From contig NZ_JACHGE010000009.1 of the NCBI RefSeq assembly GCF_014202225.1, positions 62,001-126,000 of the forward strand: DNA of 64,000 bases, read 5' to 3'. Position numbers and translations under genes: made by a program. Positions within the stretch are counted from its first letter, which is position 1. Each line of letters opens with the position of its first letter. Below the pieces are notes generated by a model. That model saw only the letters and a list, made by a program, of their open reading frames with translations. It did not search any database and was not told where the DNA came from. Source of the stretch: Algibacter amylolyticus. GTDB taxonomy: Bacteria; Bacteroidota; Bacteroidia; Flavobacteriales; Flavobacteriaceae. Positions 1 through 8,300 of the stretch are shown one piece after another.

Positions 1-122
1 AACCGCGCTGTTCTATGCTTCTAGAAGCAGGTTTAAGTGCAGAAATCGTATAAAAAGGCTGCCTCAAATTTAATTGGTTATTGAGAGTTAGTCAGTACAA
101 AATTAGTTAGCAACCTTTAATA

Positions 123-389
123 TTATTGTATTCTTCCAATAGCACAACTCACTAAAGACTTCGCTTTTGTAGTAAAATTATTTTTATTGCCAACCACAGG
201 ATATCCTATTTCATTTAAAGTGTTTTGCACTTTCTCAATAGTACTTTCCTCGTTGTAGTTAAATGATACCGTATTACTATCAATATTTACTTGTACATCA
301 CTAACATCTTCTATGCTAGATATTTTTTTTATAATGGTGTTGGCACAACCGCCACATTTTAAATTTTGTATTTCTAAGCTTGTATTCAT
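123..389 (-). CDS. Heavy-metal-associated (HMA) domain protein
   Basis: An 88-residue protein with one HMA/ferredoxin-like fold. The metal-binding pair is Cys12 and Cys15 in the motif KCGGCANT, followed by the typical beta-alpha-beta-beta-alpha-beta pattern ending near EIGYPV at about residue 64. There is no signal peptide, so it should be a cytoplasmic metallochaperone-like protein for Cu(I) or a similar soft metal. The C-terminal tail carries one more cysteine. The gene starts 20 nt after the stop of the MBL-rhodanese gene on the same strand and is probably co-transcribed with it. That suggests a link to thiol or sulfur chemistry rather than to a copper ATPase, none of which is in view. Confidence 0.85.
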   Translation of the reverse strand: MNTSLEIQNLKCGGCANTIIKKISSIEDVSDVQVNIDSNTVSFNYNEESTIEKVQNTLNEIGYPVVGNKNNFTTKAKSLVSCAIGRIQ

Positions 390-409
390 AGTGTTATCGC
401 TTTTATGGT

Positions 410-1822
410 TTATAATGTGCTAGGGCAAACATAATTTGTTACAGGTAAATCGCTATTTTTTATAGCGCCAAAACCACCAGCAATATCAATTAAATTATCA
501 AATCCACGAGCTTTAAGAATGGAAGCTGCTATAATAGAACGATAACCGCCAGCACAATGTACGTAATACGTTTTATCTTTATCTATAGCTTTCATGTTAT
601 CGTTTATATAATCTAAAGCAAAATGCTGCACGTGATCGCCTTTTAGGTGTTCAGATTTATATTCGCCATCTTTTCTAACATCTAATACATTACTAGATTT
701 GCTGTCGTAGTCCTTAGAAAATTCATCTACAGAAATAGATTTTATAGATTCAACATCTTTTCCTGCTTTTTTCCAAGCTTCAATGCCGCCTTCTAAATAG
801 CCTAAAGTATTATCGTAACCAACACGCGATAATCGTGTTACGGTTTCTTCTTCCCGCCCTTTAGGCGTTACAAGTAGTATTGGTTGTTTTAAATCGGTAA
901 TTAAGGCGCCAACCCATGGTGCAAACCCACCATTAATACCAATAAAAATGGAATTTGGTATATGGGCTTCAATAAATTCTTTTTCTGTTCTAACATCTAA
1001 AACTAAGGCACTTTCATGGTTTGCTATGTTTTCAAACTGTTGTGGATCTAATGGCGTATCTCCTTTTTTTAATACATTTTCAAAAGAATCATAACCAGAT
1101 TTGTTCATCAAGGCATTTTTTGCAAAATACTGTGGTGGCGGTGCAATACCGTCTAGTACTTCTTTTACAAATTCGGCTTTGGTCATGTTTGCTCTCAAGG
1201 CATAATTAGTTTTCTTTTGCTCGCCTAAAACACCTACGGTTTCTTTGCTTAAATTTTTGCCACAAGCAGAACCCGCTCCATGTGCAGGGTAAACAATAAC
1301 ATCGTCTGGAAGTGTCATTATTTTTTCTCTTAGCGAATCATATAACATAGCTGCTAAGTCTTCTTTTGTTAAATCGGACTTAATCGCTAAATCTGGTCTG
1401 CCTACATCACCTAAAAACAAGGTGTCTCCCGAAAAAATAGCATGTTCTTTTCCGTTTTCATCAAACAGTAAAAATGTAGAAGACTCTAAGGTGTGGCCTG
1501 GTGTGTGTAGCACTTTAATAACAACATCGCCCAATTTAAACTCTTCGTTATCTTTTGCCGAATGAATATCGTAGCTAGTTTCTGCTCCTGGACCATAAAT
1601 AATTTTAGCTCCTGTTTTTTTAGATAAATCAACGTGCCCGGAAACAAAATCGGCATGAAAATGCGTTTCGAAAATATACTTGATTTTAGCATTTTCTTTA
1701 TTTGCTTTATCAACATATTGTTGGGTTTCGCGTAAAGGGTCGATAATAGCTACTTCACCATTAGATTCTATGTAATAAGCCCCTTGAGCTAAACATCCTG
1801 TATATATTTGTTCTATTTGCAT
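410..1822 (-). CDS. MBL-fold persulfide dioxygenase-like protein with two rhodanese domains
   Basis: A 470-residue protein. Residues 1-230 are a metallo-beta-lactamase domain with the ETHE1/Blh-type motif THFHADFVSGH (His54, His56, Asp58, His63); ETHE1-like enzymes oxidise glutathione persulfide to sulfite. Two rhodanese domains follow. The first, at about 265-355, has no cysteine in its active-site loop (VTPKGREE) and is probably structural. The second, at about 375-470, has Cys423 in HCAGGYRS and should be active in sulfane-sulfur transfer. Blh is part of the sulfide-detoxifying bigR operon of Xylella and Agrobacterium, whose other members (YeeE/YedE and TauE) also lie next door here. A Crp-type palindrome and a -7 element lie upstream. 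The domain assignment is firm; the persulfide substrate is inferred. Confidence 0.9.
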   Translation of the reverse strand: MQIEQIYTGCLAQGAYYIESNGEVAIIDPLRETQQYVDKANKENAKIKYIFETHFHADFVSGHVDLSKKTGAKIIYGPGAETSYDIHSAKDNEEFKLGDVVIKVLHTPGHTLESSTFLLFDENGKEHAIFSGDTLFLGDVGRPDLAIKSDLTKEDLAAMLYDSLREKIMTLPDDVIVYPAHGAGSACGKNLSKETVGVLGEQKKTNYALRANMTKAEFVKEVLDGIAPPPQYFAKNALMNKSGYDSFENVLKKGDTPLDPQQFENIANHESALVLDVRTEKEFIEAHIPNSIFIGINGGFAPWVGALITDLKQPILLVTPKGREEETVTRLSRVGYDNTLGYLEGGIEAWKKAGKDVESIKSISVDEFSKDYDSKSSNVLDVRKDGEYKSEHLKGDHVQHFALDYINDNMKAIDKDKTYYVHCAGGYRSIIAASILKARGFDNLIDIAGGFGAIKNSDLPVTNYVCPSTL

Positions 1823-1839
1823 TCTTATATTTTTTTATC

Positions 1840-1859
1840 ATTCCCTGTAAGGAAGGAAT
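1840..1859. repeat. Short hairpin repeat upstream of the MBL gene (family B)
   Basis: A 20-bp imperfect palindrome with ATTCC/GGAAT ends, 18 nt upstream of the start of the MBL-rhodanese gene and therefore in its leader. Related sequences occur at 8527-8546 and 38955-38974, each just upstream of a start codon on the minus strand. Confidence 0.6.
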
Positions 1860-1885
1860 CTATTTAATTACTTATTCTACTTTAC

Positions 1886-1928
1886 TAAAGTACAAAACCT
1901 TAGCATTTTGGTTTGTAACATTTATTAC
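1886..1928 (-). promoter_or_regulatory. Candidate Crp/Fnr-type operator and promoter of the MBL-HMA unit
   Basis: Read on the minus strand, the palindrome GTAATAAATGTTAC (1928-1915, one mismatch from GTAAC-N4-GTTAC) is followed by 22 nt and then TACTTTA (1892-1886), a short variant of the Bacteroidota -7 element. There is no clear TTTG at -33. The same geometry recurs at six other promoters here. The start codon is 63 nt further on. Confidence 0.7.
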
Positions 1929-1936
1929 GGATCATC

Positions 1937-2728
1937 CTATTTTAACTCTTTATAAATTATGTAAACAGCCATTATTAAAACAAAATACCCAAAACTCGTT
2001 TTAAGCTTTTTTCCACTTATAAATTTAGAGAGAAATACGCCAATAATAATTCCTACTATTGAAATTAGTGTAAACACCAGTAAGAAGGTCCATTCTATAT
2101 CTATAGTTTGCACATCGCCAATAAAACCTATTAGGGAATTAATAGTTACTATAATTAAAGATGTACCAACTGCTTTTTTCATTGGTATTTTAGCCCAAAG
2201 CACCAATGCAGGGACATATAAAAAGCCACCACCAGCACCAATTACACCTGTAACAACACCAATAGTTAAACCTTGGATAAAGGTTTTGTAATAAGGTTGT
2301 TTTACAGAAAGCACCTCCTGTGTTTTATCTTTTTTAATCATGGAATAGGATGCAATAATCATAATAATTGCAAAAAATATCATGAGGCCCATACCTTTAG
2401 TTAAACTGAAGTCTCCAACAGTAAAAAGAGTTTCTGGTATATTAGGAACTAAATAACGACGTGTTAAATACACGGCTAAAAATGATGGGAATGAAAAGGC
2501 TAATCCTGTTTTAAAATCTACTAAGCCTTTTTTATGTTTTTGGAAAGTACCAACCATAGATGATGTTCCTACAACAAACAGGGAATAGGCTGTTGCAATT
2601 ACAGGATTGTACCCTAAAAGGTAAACCAAAAGCGGTACGGTAAGTATAGAACCACCACCGCCAATTAGTCCTAAAACTAAACCAACAATTAGTGCGCCTA
2701 TATAGCCTAATATTTCGGTTGTTCCCAT
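1937..2728 (-). CDS. TauE/SafE family sulfite exporter-like membrane protein
   Basis: A 263-residue integral membrane protein with about seven to eight hydrophobic segments. It has the family's two repeated halves: glycine-rich GLIGGGGSILTVPLLVYL near the N-terminus and GVIGAGGGFLYVPALVL in the middle. TauE/SafE proteins are thought to move sulfite or organosulfonates across the inner membrane. Export of sulfite produced by the neighbouring persulfide dioxygenase is the natural inference. It is the last gene of a three-gene unit with two YeeE/YedE halves, with gaps of only 3 and 4 nt. Confidence 0.9.
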   Translation of the reverse strand: MGTTEILGYIGALIVGLVLGLIGGGGSILTVPLLVYLLGYNPVIATAYSLFVVGTSSMVGTFQKHKKGLVDFKTGLAFSFPSFLAVYLTRRYLVPNIPETLFTVGDFSLTKGMGLMIFFAIIMIIASYSMIKKDKTQEVLSVKQPYYKTFIQGLTIGVVTGVIGAGGGFLYVPALVLWAKIPMKKAVGTSLIIVTINSLIGFIGDVQTIDIEWTFLLVFTLISIVGIIIGVFLSKFISGKKLKTSFGYFVLIMAVYIIYKELK

Positions 2729-2731
2729 TGT

Positions 2732-3145
2732 TTAGTGTGGTAGTTTTTTTTGTAACAGTCCGTAAATAAATGTGCCTAACACCGCCGATGCAATTACAAT
2801 AATCATGCTCCAAACACCAGTGCCCAAAAGAATATACATAGGGCCAGGGCAAGCGCCTATTAAAGCCCAACCGAAGCCAAAAATAGTACCGCCTATAATA
2901 TATCGTGCTAATCCGTTGTCTTTTTTAGGGACATAAATATCTGCGCCTTTTATACTTTTTATATGGCCTTTTTTAGCTATTTGTAAAAATAAAATACCCG
3001 ATGCTATGGCTGTACCTATAATGCCATACATATGAAAGGATTGAAACCTGAACATCTCGTAAATGCGGTACCATGAAACGGCTTCTGATTTTACTAATAC
3101 AATACCAAAAAATATGCCGACTAATAGAAATTTTACTGCTTTCAT
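2732..3145 (-). CDS. YeeE/YedE (DUF6691-like) sulfur transporter half
   Basis: A 137-residue protein with four hydrophobic segments, at about residues 5-20, 38-56, 82-110 and 113-132. The signature GACPGPMY places Cys99 in a membrane loop. Thiosulfate transporters of the YeeE/TsuA type use conserved cysteines of this kind to hand sulfane sulfur across the membrane. Here the transporter is split into two separate genes, as in bigR-type operons, and this is the C-terminal-like half. It is in an operon with the preceding YeeE half and the following TauE gene. Confidence 0.85.
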   Translation of the reverse strand: MKAVKFLLVGIFFGIVLVKSEAVSWYRIYEMFRFQSFHMYGIIGTAIASGILFLQIAKKGHIKSIKGADIYVPKKDNGLARYIIGGTIFGFGWALIGACPGPMYILLGTGVWSMIIVIASAVLGTFIYGLLQKKLPH

Positions 3146-3149
3146 AGTT

Positions 3150-3707
3150 TTAAAAGATTAAGGGTAAAATAAAATTAGTCATAATTAAACCGCCAATAAA
3201 AAAGCCTATTACGGCAATTAGAGATGGTTTTTGTAAACTACTTAAACCTGTAATGGCATGACCGGAAGTGCATCCGCCAGCGTATCGTGTACCAAAACCA
3301 ACTAAAATGCCTCCAACTATTAAAAGTATTAAGGTTTTAGGCGATGATAAGGCCTCTAAGCTAAACATTTCGTTAGGCAATAATGTGGCTCCTGGATTTT
3401 GGAAGCCCATGTTTTTAAGCTCTGCTACGGTGTTAGGGTTTAAATTTGTACCGCTTGTATTGGATAGAAATTTTACTGCTATAAAACCTCCAATAATGGC
3501 ACCGAGTACTACGGTTAAATTCCATAATTGGTCTTTCCAATTGAATTTAAAATAGTCTGAAAACTTATCTGCTCCTGCTATTGAGCACATTGTGCGTAAG
3601 TTGGACGACATACCAAATGTTTTGCCAAAGTAGAGCAGAAATGCCATAACTAGGGCTATTAGTGGGCCTGAAACATACCACGGCCAAGGGTTTAATATAA
3701 ATTGCAT
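3150..3707 (-). CDS. YeeE/YedE family sulfur transporter half
   Basis: A 185-residue membrane protein with about four hydrophobic segments. The diagnostic motif GGCTSGHAITGL places Cys146 next to a conserved SGH, and a second cysteine is at position 41. This matches the YeeE/TsuA family, in which cysteines relay thiosulfate or persulfide sulfur. It is the first gene of the YeeE-YeeE-TauE unit and is preceded by a Crp-type palindrome at 3753-3766 and a -7-like element. The role in sulfane-sulfur uptake or export is inferred from the family and neighbours. Confidence 0.88.
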   Translation of the reverse strand: MQFILNPWPWYVSGPLIALVMAFLLYFGKTFGMSSNLRTMCSIAGADKFSDYFKFNWKDQLWNLTVVLGAIIGGFIAVKFLSNTSGTNLNPNTVAELKNMGFQNPGATLLPNEMFSLEALSSPKTLILLIVGGILVGFGTRYAGGCTSGHAITGLSSLQKPSLIAVIGFFIGGLIMTNFILPLIF

Positions 3708-3723
3708 ACCTGATTATTTAATG

Positions 3724-3766
3724 CGAATTTACATTGAAGTTTACCTTTTTATGTAATAAAGGTTAC
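3724..3766 (-). promoter_or_regulatory. Candidate Crp/Fnr-type operator and promoter of the YeeE-TauE operon
   Basis: On the minus strand GTAACCTTTATTAC (3766-3753) is one mismatch from the GTAAC-N4-GTTAC palindrome. It is followed by 21 nt and TAAATTCG (3731-3724), one base from TAnnTTTG. The start codon of the first YeeE gene is 16 nt downstream. Confidence 0.7.
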
Positions 3767-3855
3767 TTAACGATGGTTAACTTGTTGATTTTTAAGGAGA
3801 TGTTTTTTAAAGAGTACTGGTTTATTGGGGCTTGCACTGCAAATAGCATATGGTT

Positions 3856-3942
3856 GCGCTAGGGATTGCAATGGAAAGCCCACAGCCCGACGTAGGAGGT
3901 GCGAGGACTTGTAGTGGAAAGCCCGACCCTTGGGTAGCGCCC
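3856..3942 (-). repeat. Dispersed palindromic repeat, family A, copy 1
   Basis: About 87 bp running on the minus strand from GGGCGCTACC to AATCCCTAGCGC, with GTCGGGCTTTCC near the left end and a second GTCGGGCTGTGGGCTTTCC block inside. It begins 7 nt after the stop codon of the Crp/Fnr gene. Five further members of the family lie in this window. Confidence 0.85.
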
Positions 3943-3949
3943 AAATAGT

Positions 3950-4579
3950 TTAAATAACGACTATTTTATTTCGGCCTAATCTTATTTTGTTTTCGTTTTC
4001 TAGTTTTTTTAGTAGCCTTGAAATTACAACGCGCGAGGTGTTTAAATCTTCGGCAATTTCTTGGTGTTTTATGGAGATGGTTTTAGTCTCATCTACCATG
4101 GCTAGGTTTTTTAGGTACTTATACAAACGCTCGTCCATTTTTAAGAAGGCAAGACTGTCTATGGCTTCTAGCATTTCGTCGAAACGGATTTGGTAGCTTT
4201 GTAGAATGAAATTTCGCCAGCTTTCGTTGTTATGAAACCACTTTTGCATGTTTTGTACCGGAATGAGAATAAGTGTGGAATCTTTTTCGGCTACGGCTCT
4301 AATTTTACTTTTTGTGGTGCCTAAACAACAGGTTAAGGACATGGTGCAGGTATCTCCAGCCTCCAGAAAATAAATGAGTAGTTCGTTGCCCTCGTTATCT
4401 TCTCTAATAATTTTAATATCGCCGGTTAATAGTAAAGGAATGTAATTCAAGGTTTGATTAATATCAATTATGATATCATCTTTTTTGAAGTTTTTTAATA
4501 TTCCTTTTTCGGAAATCTCTTTAATTAAGTCGTTATCTAGGGTATGAGCAAATTTTTGCTCAAGTAAATTGTTAGCCAT
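3950..4579 (-). CDS. Crp/Fnr family regulator with a cysteine cluster
   Basis: A transcription factor of 209 residues, counted from the ATG at 4579; a TTG two codons upstream also keeps the frame open. Residues 15-115 form the cyclic-nucleotide-binding-like sensor. It lacks an FNR N-terminal Fe-S cysteine set but has Cys78, Cys84 and Cys85 in DTCTMSLTCCLG, where cAMP-binding residues would sit, which suggests thiol or persulfide sensing. The winged helix-turn-helix occupies about residues 168-209. Its recognition helix TSRVVISRLLKKL has Val where CRP and FNR have the specificity Glu, similar to NtcA, which reads GTA-N8-TAC. That matches the GTAAC-N4-GTTAC palindromes in front of the surrounding sulfur, oxidase and efflux genes. 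The gene lies at the end of the efflux-P-II-DUF2892 run. Confidence 0.9.
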   Translation of the reverse strand: MANNLLEQKFAHTLDNDLIKEISEKGILKNFKKDDIIIDINQTLNYIPLLLTGDIKIIREDNEGNELLIYFLEAGDTCTMSLTCCLGTTKSKIRAVAEKDSTLILIPVQNMQKWFHNNESWRNFILQSYQIRFDEMLEAIDSLAFLKMDERLYKYLKNLAMVDETKTISIKHQEIAEDLNTSRVVISRLLKKLENENKIRLGRNKIVVI

Positions 4580-4660
4580 ACCCAAAAATAATAATTTTAA
4601 CTTGGATAATTAGGATTTTAATGATGCTTACTTTTTTTAAATTAAAAATGTGGGTATGGT

Positions 4661-4870
4661 TTAACATGAAGAACAATTGTTGTCTCCTTTTTTTACACCT
4701 AGTTTTACTAAAATGGTTTCCAGTAAACACCATTTTGTAAAGGCAGACTGAATTAAGTTAACCCCTATAAATACCGTAAACCACATAAAGTTTGGACTTA
4801 CGTAAACGGATAGCACAACGCTTAATAATACCATGGTGCCCACAATAACTCTAAAATATGTATTTAACAT
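4661..4870 (-). CDS. DUF2892 (YgaP-like) inner-membrane protein
   Basis: A 69-residue protein with two hydrophobic helices (about 5-22 and 25-42) and the C-terminal sequence KKGDNNCSSC, which has a Cys-x-x-Cys end. It matches the DUF2892 family, the membrane part of the YgaP rhodanese, common next to rhodanese and sulfur genes. The terminal cysteines may bind metal or carry sulfur, but this is not shown. It lies between the P-II-like gene (18 nt upstream) and the Crp/Fnr gene (81 nt downstream). Confidence 0.8.
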   Translation of the reverse strand: MLNTYFRVIVGTMVLLSVVLSVYVSPNFMWFTVFIGVNLIQSAFTKWCLLETILVKLGVKKGDNNCSSC

Positions 4871-4888
4871 TTTAATTAATTTTTAAGT

Positions 4889-5194
4889 TTATATAAATTT
4901 TTCGATAGGAACAACAACCGCTTTTATAGGATTGTTGGTTTCTAAATTTGTATTAAATTCTGTAATGGCTTGAAACAGTAAATCTATATGTTGATTATCT
5001 GTAAATGAAAAAAACATGCTAGATTCATTTCCGCCTTTTTCGGTAGGAAACCAATTGGTGGTCATTAGTAATGATGATCCGTTTTTATGACCATCGATAT
5101 CAGAACTGCTATAGTTTTCAATATTTGCTTTTTTAAAGAGCTTAGAAACTTCTTTCTGAAATTGCTCTACGGCTGTAACTATTACTAATTTCAT
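4889..5194 (-). CDS. P-II-like / DUF3240-like small protein next to the RND pump
   Basis: A 101-residue soluble protein. It starts with a beta strand (MKLVIVTAVE) and an amphipathic helix, and ends with a strand and KAVVVPIEKFI, a pattern like ferredoxin-fold P-II-like proteins. DUF3240 and P-II-like proteins occur beside CusA-type RND pumps in other bacteria. It has no T-loop tyrosine motif of true GlnB and no cysteine. It may sense metal or metabolite load for the pump, but no function can be read from the sequence alone. Confidence 0.6.
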   Translation of the reverse strand: MKLVIVTAVEQFQKEVSKLFKKANIENYSSSDIDGHKNGSSLLMTTNWFPTEKGGNESSMFFSFTDNQHIDLLFQAITEFNTNLETNNPIKAVVVPIEKFI

Positions 5195-5216
5195 TTTTAT
5201 ATTATTTAGTTGTTAG

Positions 5217-5301
5217 TTCGAGTGATTCCGAATACTTTCGGAATTGTATCGAGAAGGTTTTAAAAGACTTCTCGGTACGATTTTCTAGCGAAAATCACTT
5301 T
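5217..5301. repeat. Cloverleaf-like palindromic element
   Basis: Three consecutive hairpins. The first pairs 5225-5232 with 5237-5244 (loop TACT), the second pairs 5246-5256 with 5268-5278 with one G-U, and the third pairs 5279-5285 with 5290-5296 (loop TAGC). They are enclosed by AGTGA (5221-5225) and TCACT (5295-5299). It fills the gap between the RND gene and the P-II-like gene and would be transcribed within that operon. Confidence 0.75.
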
Positions 5302-5314
5302 AAGTGACAAAAAT

Positions 5315-8300
5315 TTATTTATAATTCTTCTTCTCTATCATATAATAAACTAGTGGAACAACTAGCAATGTTAATACGGTTGATACAATAGTGCCGCCCA
5401 TTAACGATATGGCTAAACCTTGAAAAATAGGGTCGAACAGAATAACAAAGGCTCCAATAACAACGGTTCCTGCTGTTAATAAAATAGGGGTTGTTCGTAC
5501 TGCTCCAGCTTCGATAGCTGCTTGTTTTAGCGGCACACCTTCGGCTGTTCTAAGGTTTATAAAATCGATAAGTAATACCGAATTTCTAACCATAATTCCT
5601 GCTAAAGCAATCATACCAATAAAAGAAGTTGCAGTAAAAAATGCGCCCATAAGCCAGTGCCCTAGAATGATTCCTATAAGCGATAAAGGAATAGCAACCA
5701 TCATGACAATAGGTGCTTTAAAGTTTTGGAACCATCCTACAATTAAAATATAAATTAAAATTATAGCGCCTAAAAAGGCAATGCCTAAGTCTCTAAAAAC
5801 CTCTAAAGTTATTTGCCATTCGCCATCCCATTTAACGGTGTAATTATCCTCGAATTCGGGCTGCCCTAAATACATTTCGTTTAATTGGTAACCTTTTGGT
5901 AATGGAATTTCTTTTAACTTTTTTTCCATGCCAAGAATAGCATAGGCAGGACTTTCTAAATCGCCAGCCATATCTGCCATAACATAAACCACACGTTTTT
6001 GGTTTTTATGGTAAATACTTTTTGCAGCAATAGTTTGAGAGATATTTACCAAGTCTGAAATGGGTACCATATTACCCTGTTTCGATTTTACTTTTAATTG
6101 TGAAATATCGTTAATTGTAGATTTCTCTTTTTCATCTAGAGCCAAAACTAAACCAATTTGGTTAACAGCATCCTCGTCGTAAAGCGTTGTAATGGCTCGG
6201 TTAGATAAGGCCATATTCATGGTGTAAGCAATTTGCTGAGGTGCAACACCGTATAACATGGCTTTCTCTTTATTTATATCAAATTGATACTCGATTTGGT
6301 CGTCTTCAACCATCCAATCAATATCAACCACATCGGCTGTGTTTTTTAATATATCTTGAACGCTGTTTGCTACTTTTATTTGCTCTTTATAATCTGGTCC
6401 GTAAATTTCTGCAACAATGGTAGATAGTACTGGTGGTCCTGGTGGCACCTCAACCAACTTTACATTGGCATGATACTTTGCTGCAATTTTTTGTATATCT
6501 GGACGCATTAATTTGGCGATATCATGACTTTGCGCAGAGCGGTCTTCTTTGGCCAATAAATTAACTTGAATATCGGCCATATTAGATCCGCCACGTAAAT
6601 CGTAATGACGCACTAAACCATTAAACGTTATAGGCGCAGAGGTGCCAACATAGTTTTGGTAATTAACAACCTCTGGTCTGTTAGCTAAGTATTGAGCGAT
6701 TTCTTGGGCTACAACACCGGTGCGCTCCAAAGTTGTGCCTTCTGGCATATCTATAACCACCTGAAATTCATTCTTGTTATCAAAAGGTAACATTTTTACA
6801 GCAACCGAGTTGGTAAAAAATAAGGCCATTGTACCCAATAAAACGGCAAAGGTTCCTAATAAAAATAACCATCGTTTGCTTTTGCTCTCTAGAAGAGGTC
6901 TTTCAAACCTGTTATAAATTCTATAAATAAGCGTGTCTTCAACAGCTTTTTCAGGTTTTTCTTCTACACCCTTTTTATCTTTCTCTCTTAAGAAAATATA
7001 CCCCAAATAAGGTGTAATGGTTAAGGCTACAAATAATGATAAAATCATAGCAATAGAAGCTCCAATGGGCATTGGTGCCATATATGGGCCCATTAAACCA
7101 GATACGAAAGCCATAGGTAACACAGAGGCTATAACTGTAAATGTTGCTAAAATGGTAGGGTTTCCAACCTCATTTATTGCATATAATGCAGCTTGTTTAA
7201 AAGGTAAGCGTTTCATTTTAAAATGCCTATGCATGTTTTCGGCAATAATAATAGAGTCATCTACCACAATTCCTGTTACAAATACCAAAGCAAATAAGGT
7301 AATTCGGTTTAGCGTGTAATCCATCATATAGTAACTCAATAAGGTTAAAGCAAACGTAATTGGCACCGATAAAAACACAACCAATCCACCTCGCCAACCC
7401 ATAGCCAACATGACCACAATGGTTACCGCAAAGATAGAGCCAATAAGGTGTAGTAATAATTCTGATACTTTATGAGACGCCGTTTCGCCGTAGTTTCGTG
7501 TAATTTCTACATGCACATCATCAGGAATTAATGTACTGCGTAAATGCGCTACCTTATCTATAATTACCTCTGCAATTTTCATGGCATCGGCACCTTTTCG
7601 CTTAGCAACCGAAATAGTTACTGCAGGATATTCCGATTTGTATTTTGCCGATTTTTCAGCGCCTTTTCCAAACCCTAAACTCACATAATTTTGTGGTACT
7701 TCTGGTCCATCTATAATGCTAGCAACTTGCTTTAAATAAATAGGTTGATTTTGTTGCACGCCAACCACTAAGTTTTCAACATCGGTTACAGAGGCTAAAA
7801 ATTTGCCTGTATTCACCAAAAATTCGGCGTCGTTTTTATTAAAACTCCCAGAACTTAGTTCGCTGTTGTTAGCTTTTATCATTTCAGAAACTGATAAAAA
7901 ATCCAAACCACTTGCCGCTAATTTATCTTTATCTAAAACCACACGTAACTGGCGGTCTCTACCACCAATTTTATGCGTAATAGCTACATCATTTACCTTT
8001 TTAATTTCGGCTTCCAGTTCTTGAGCCATTTGGTTTAATTGGAAATCGTCATAATTCTCGCTCCACAAGGTTAAACCTAACATAGGCACATCGTCAATAG
8101 CACGAGTTTTTACCAACGGAAATGTAACACCAACAGGCATTTGGTCCATGTGTTTGTTAATCTCGTTGTACATTTTTACAAACGAGCGTTCAATATCTTC
8201 GCCCACATAAAACTGCACGATAACCATGCCTTGCTCTTTCATGGACGTAGAGTACACATATTCCACACCTTTAATATTCGATATTAATTGCTCTAAGGGC

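Noticed and set aside
3-53. Short frame at the left edge ending AGLSAEIV-stop, possibly the tail of a plus-strand gene.
   Set aside because: Only 16 codons are visible and no family motif can be recognised, so it cannot be supported as a gene.
4586-4660. An autoregulatory GTAAC-type operator directly upstream of the Crp/Fnr gene.
   Set aside because: Only a half-site-like GTAAG is present and no -7 element is at the right distance; control is more likely through the upstream TolC promoter or an unseen site.
5217-5301. Possible tRNA because of the cloverleaf shape.
   Set aside because: No T-loop TTCNANNC, no D-loop GG, no anticodon arm of the right size, and stems abut without proper linkers.
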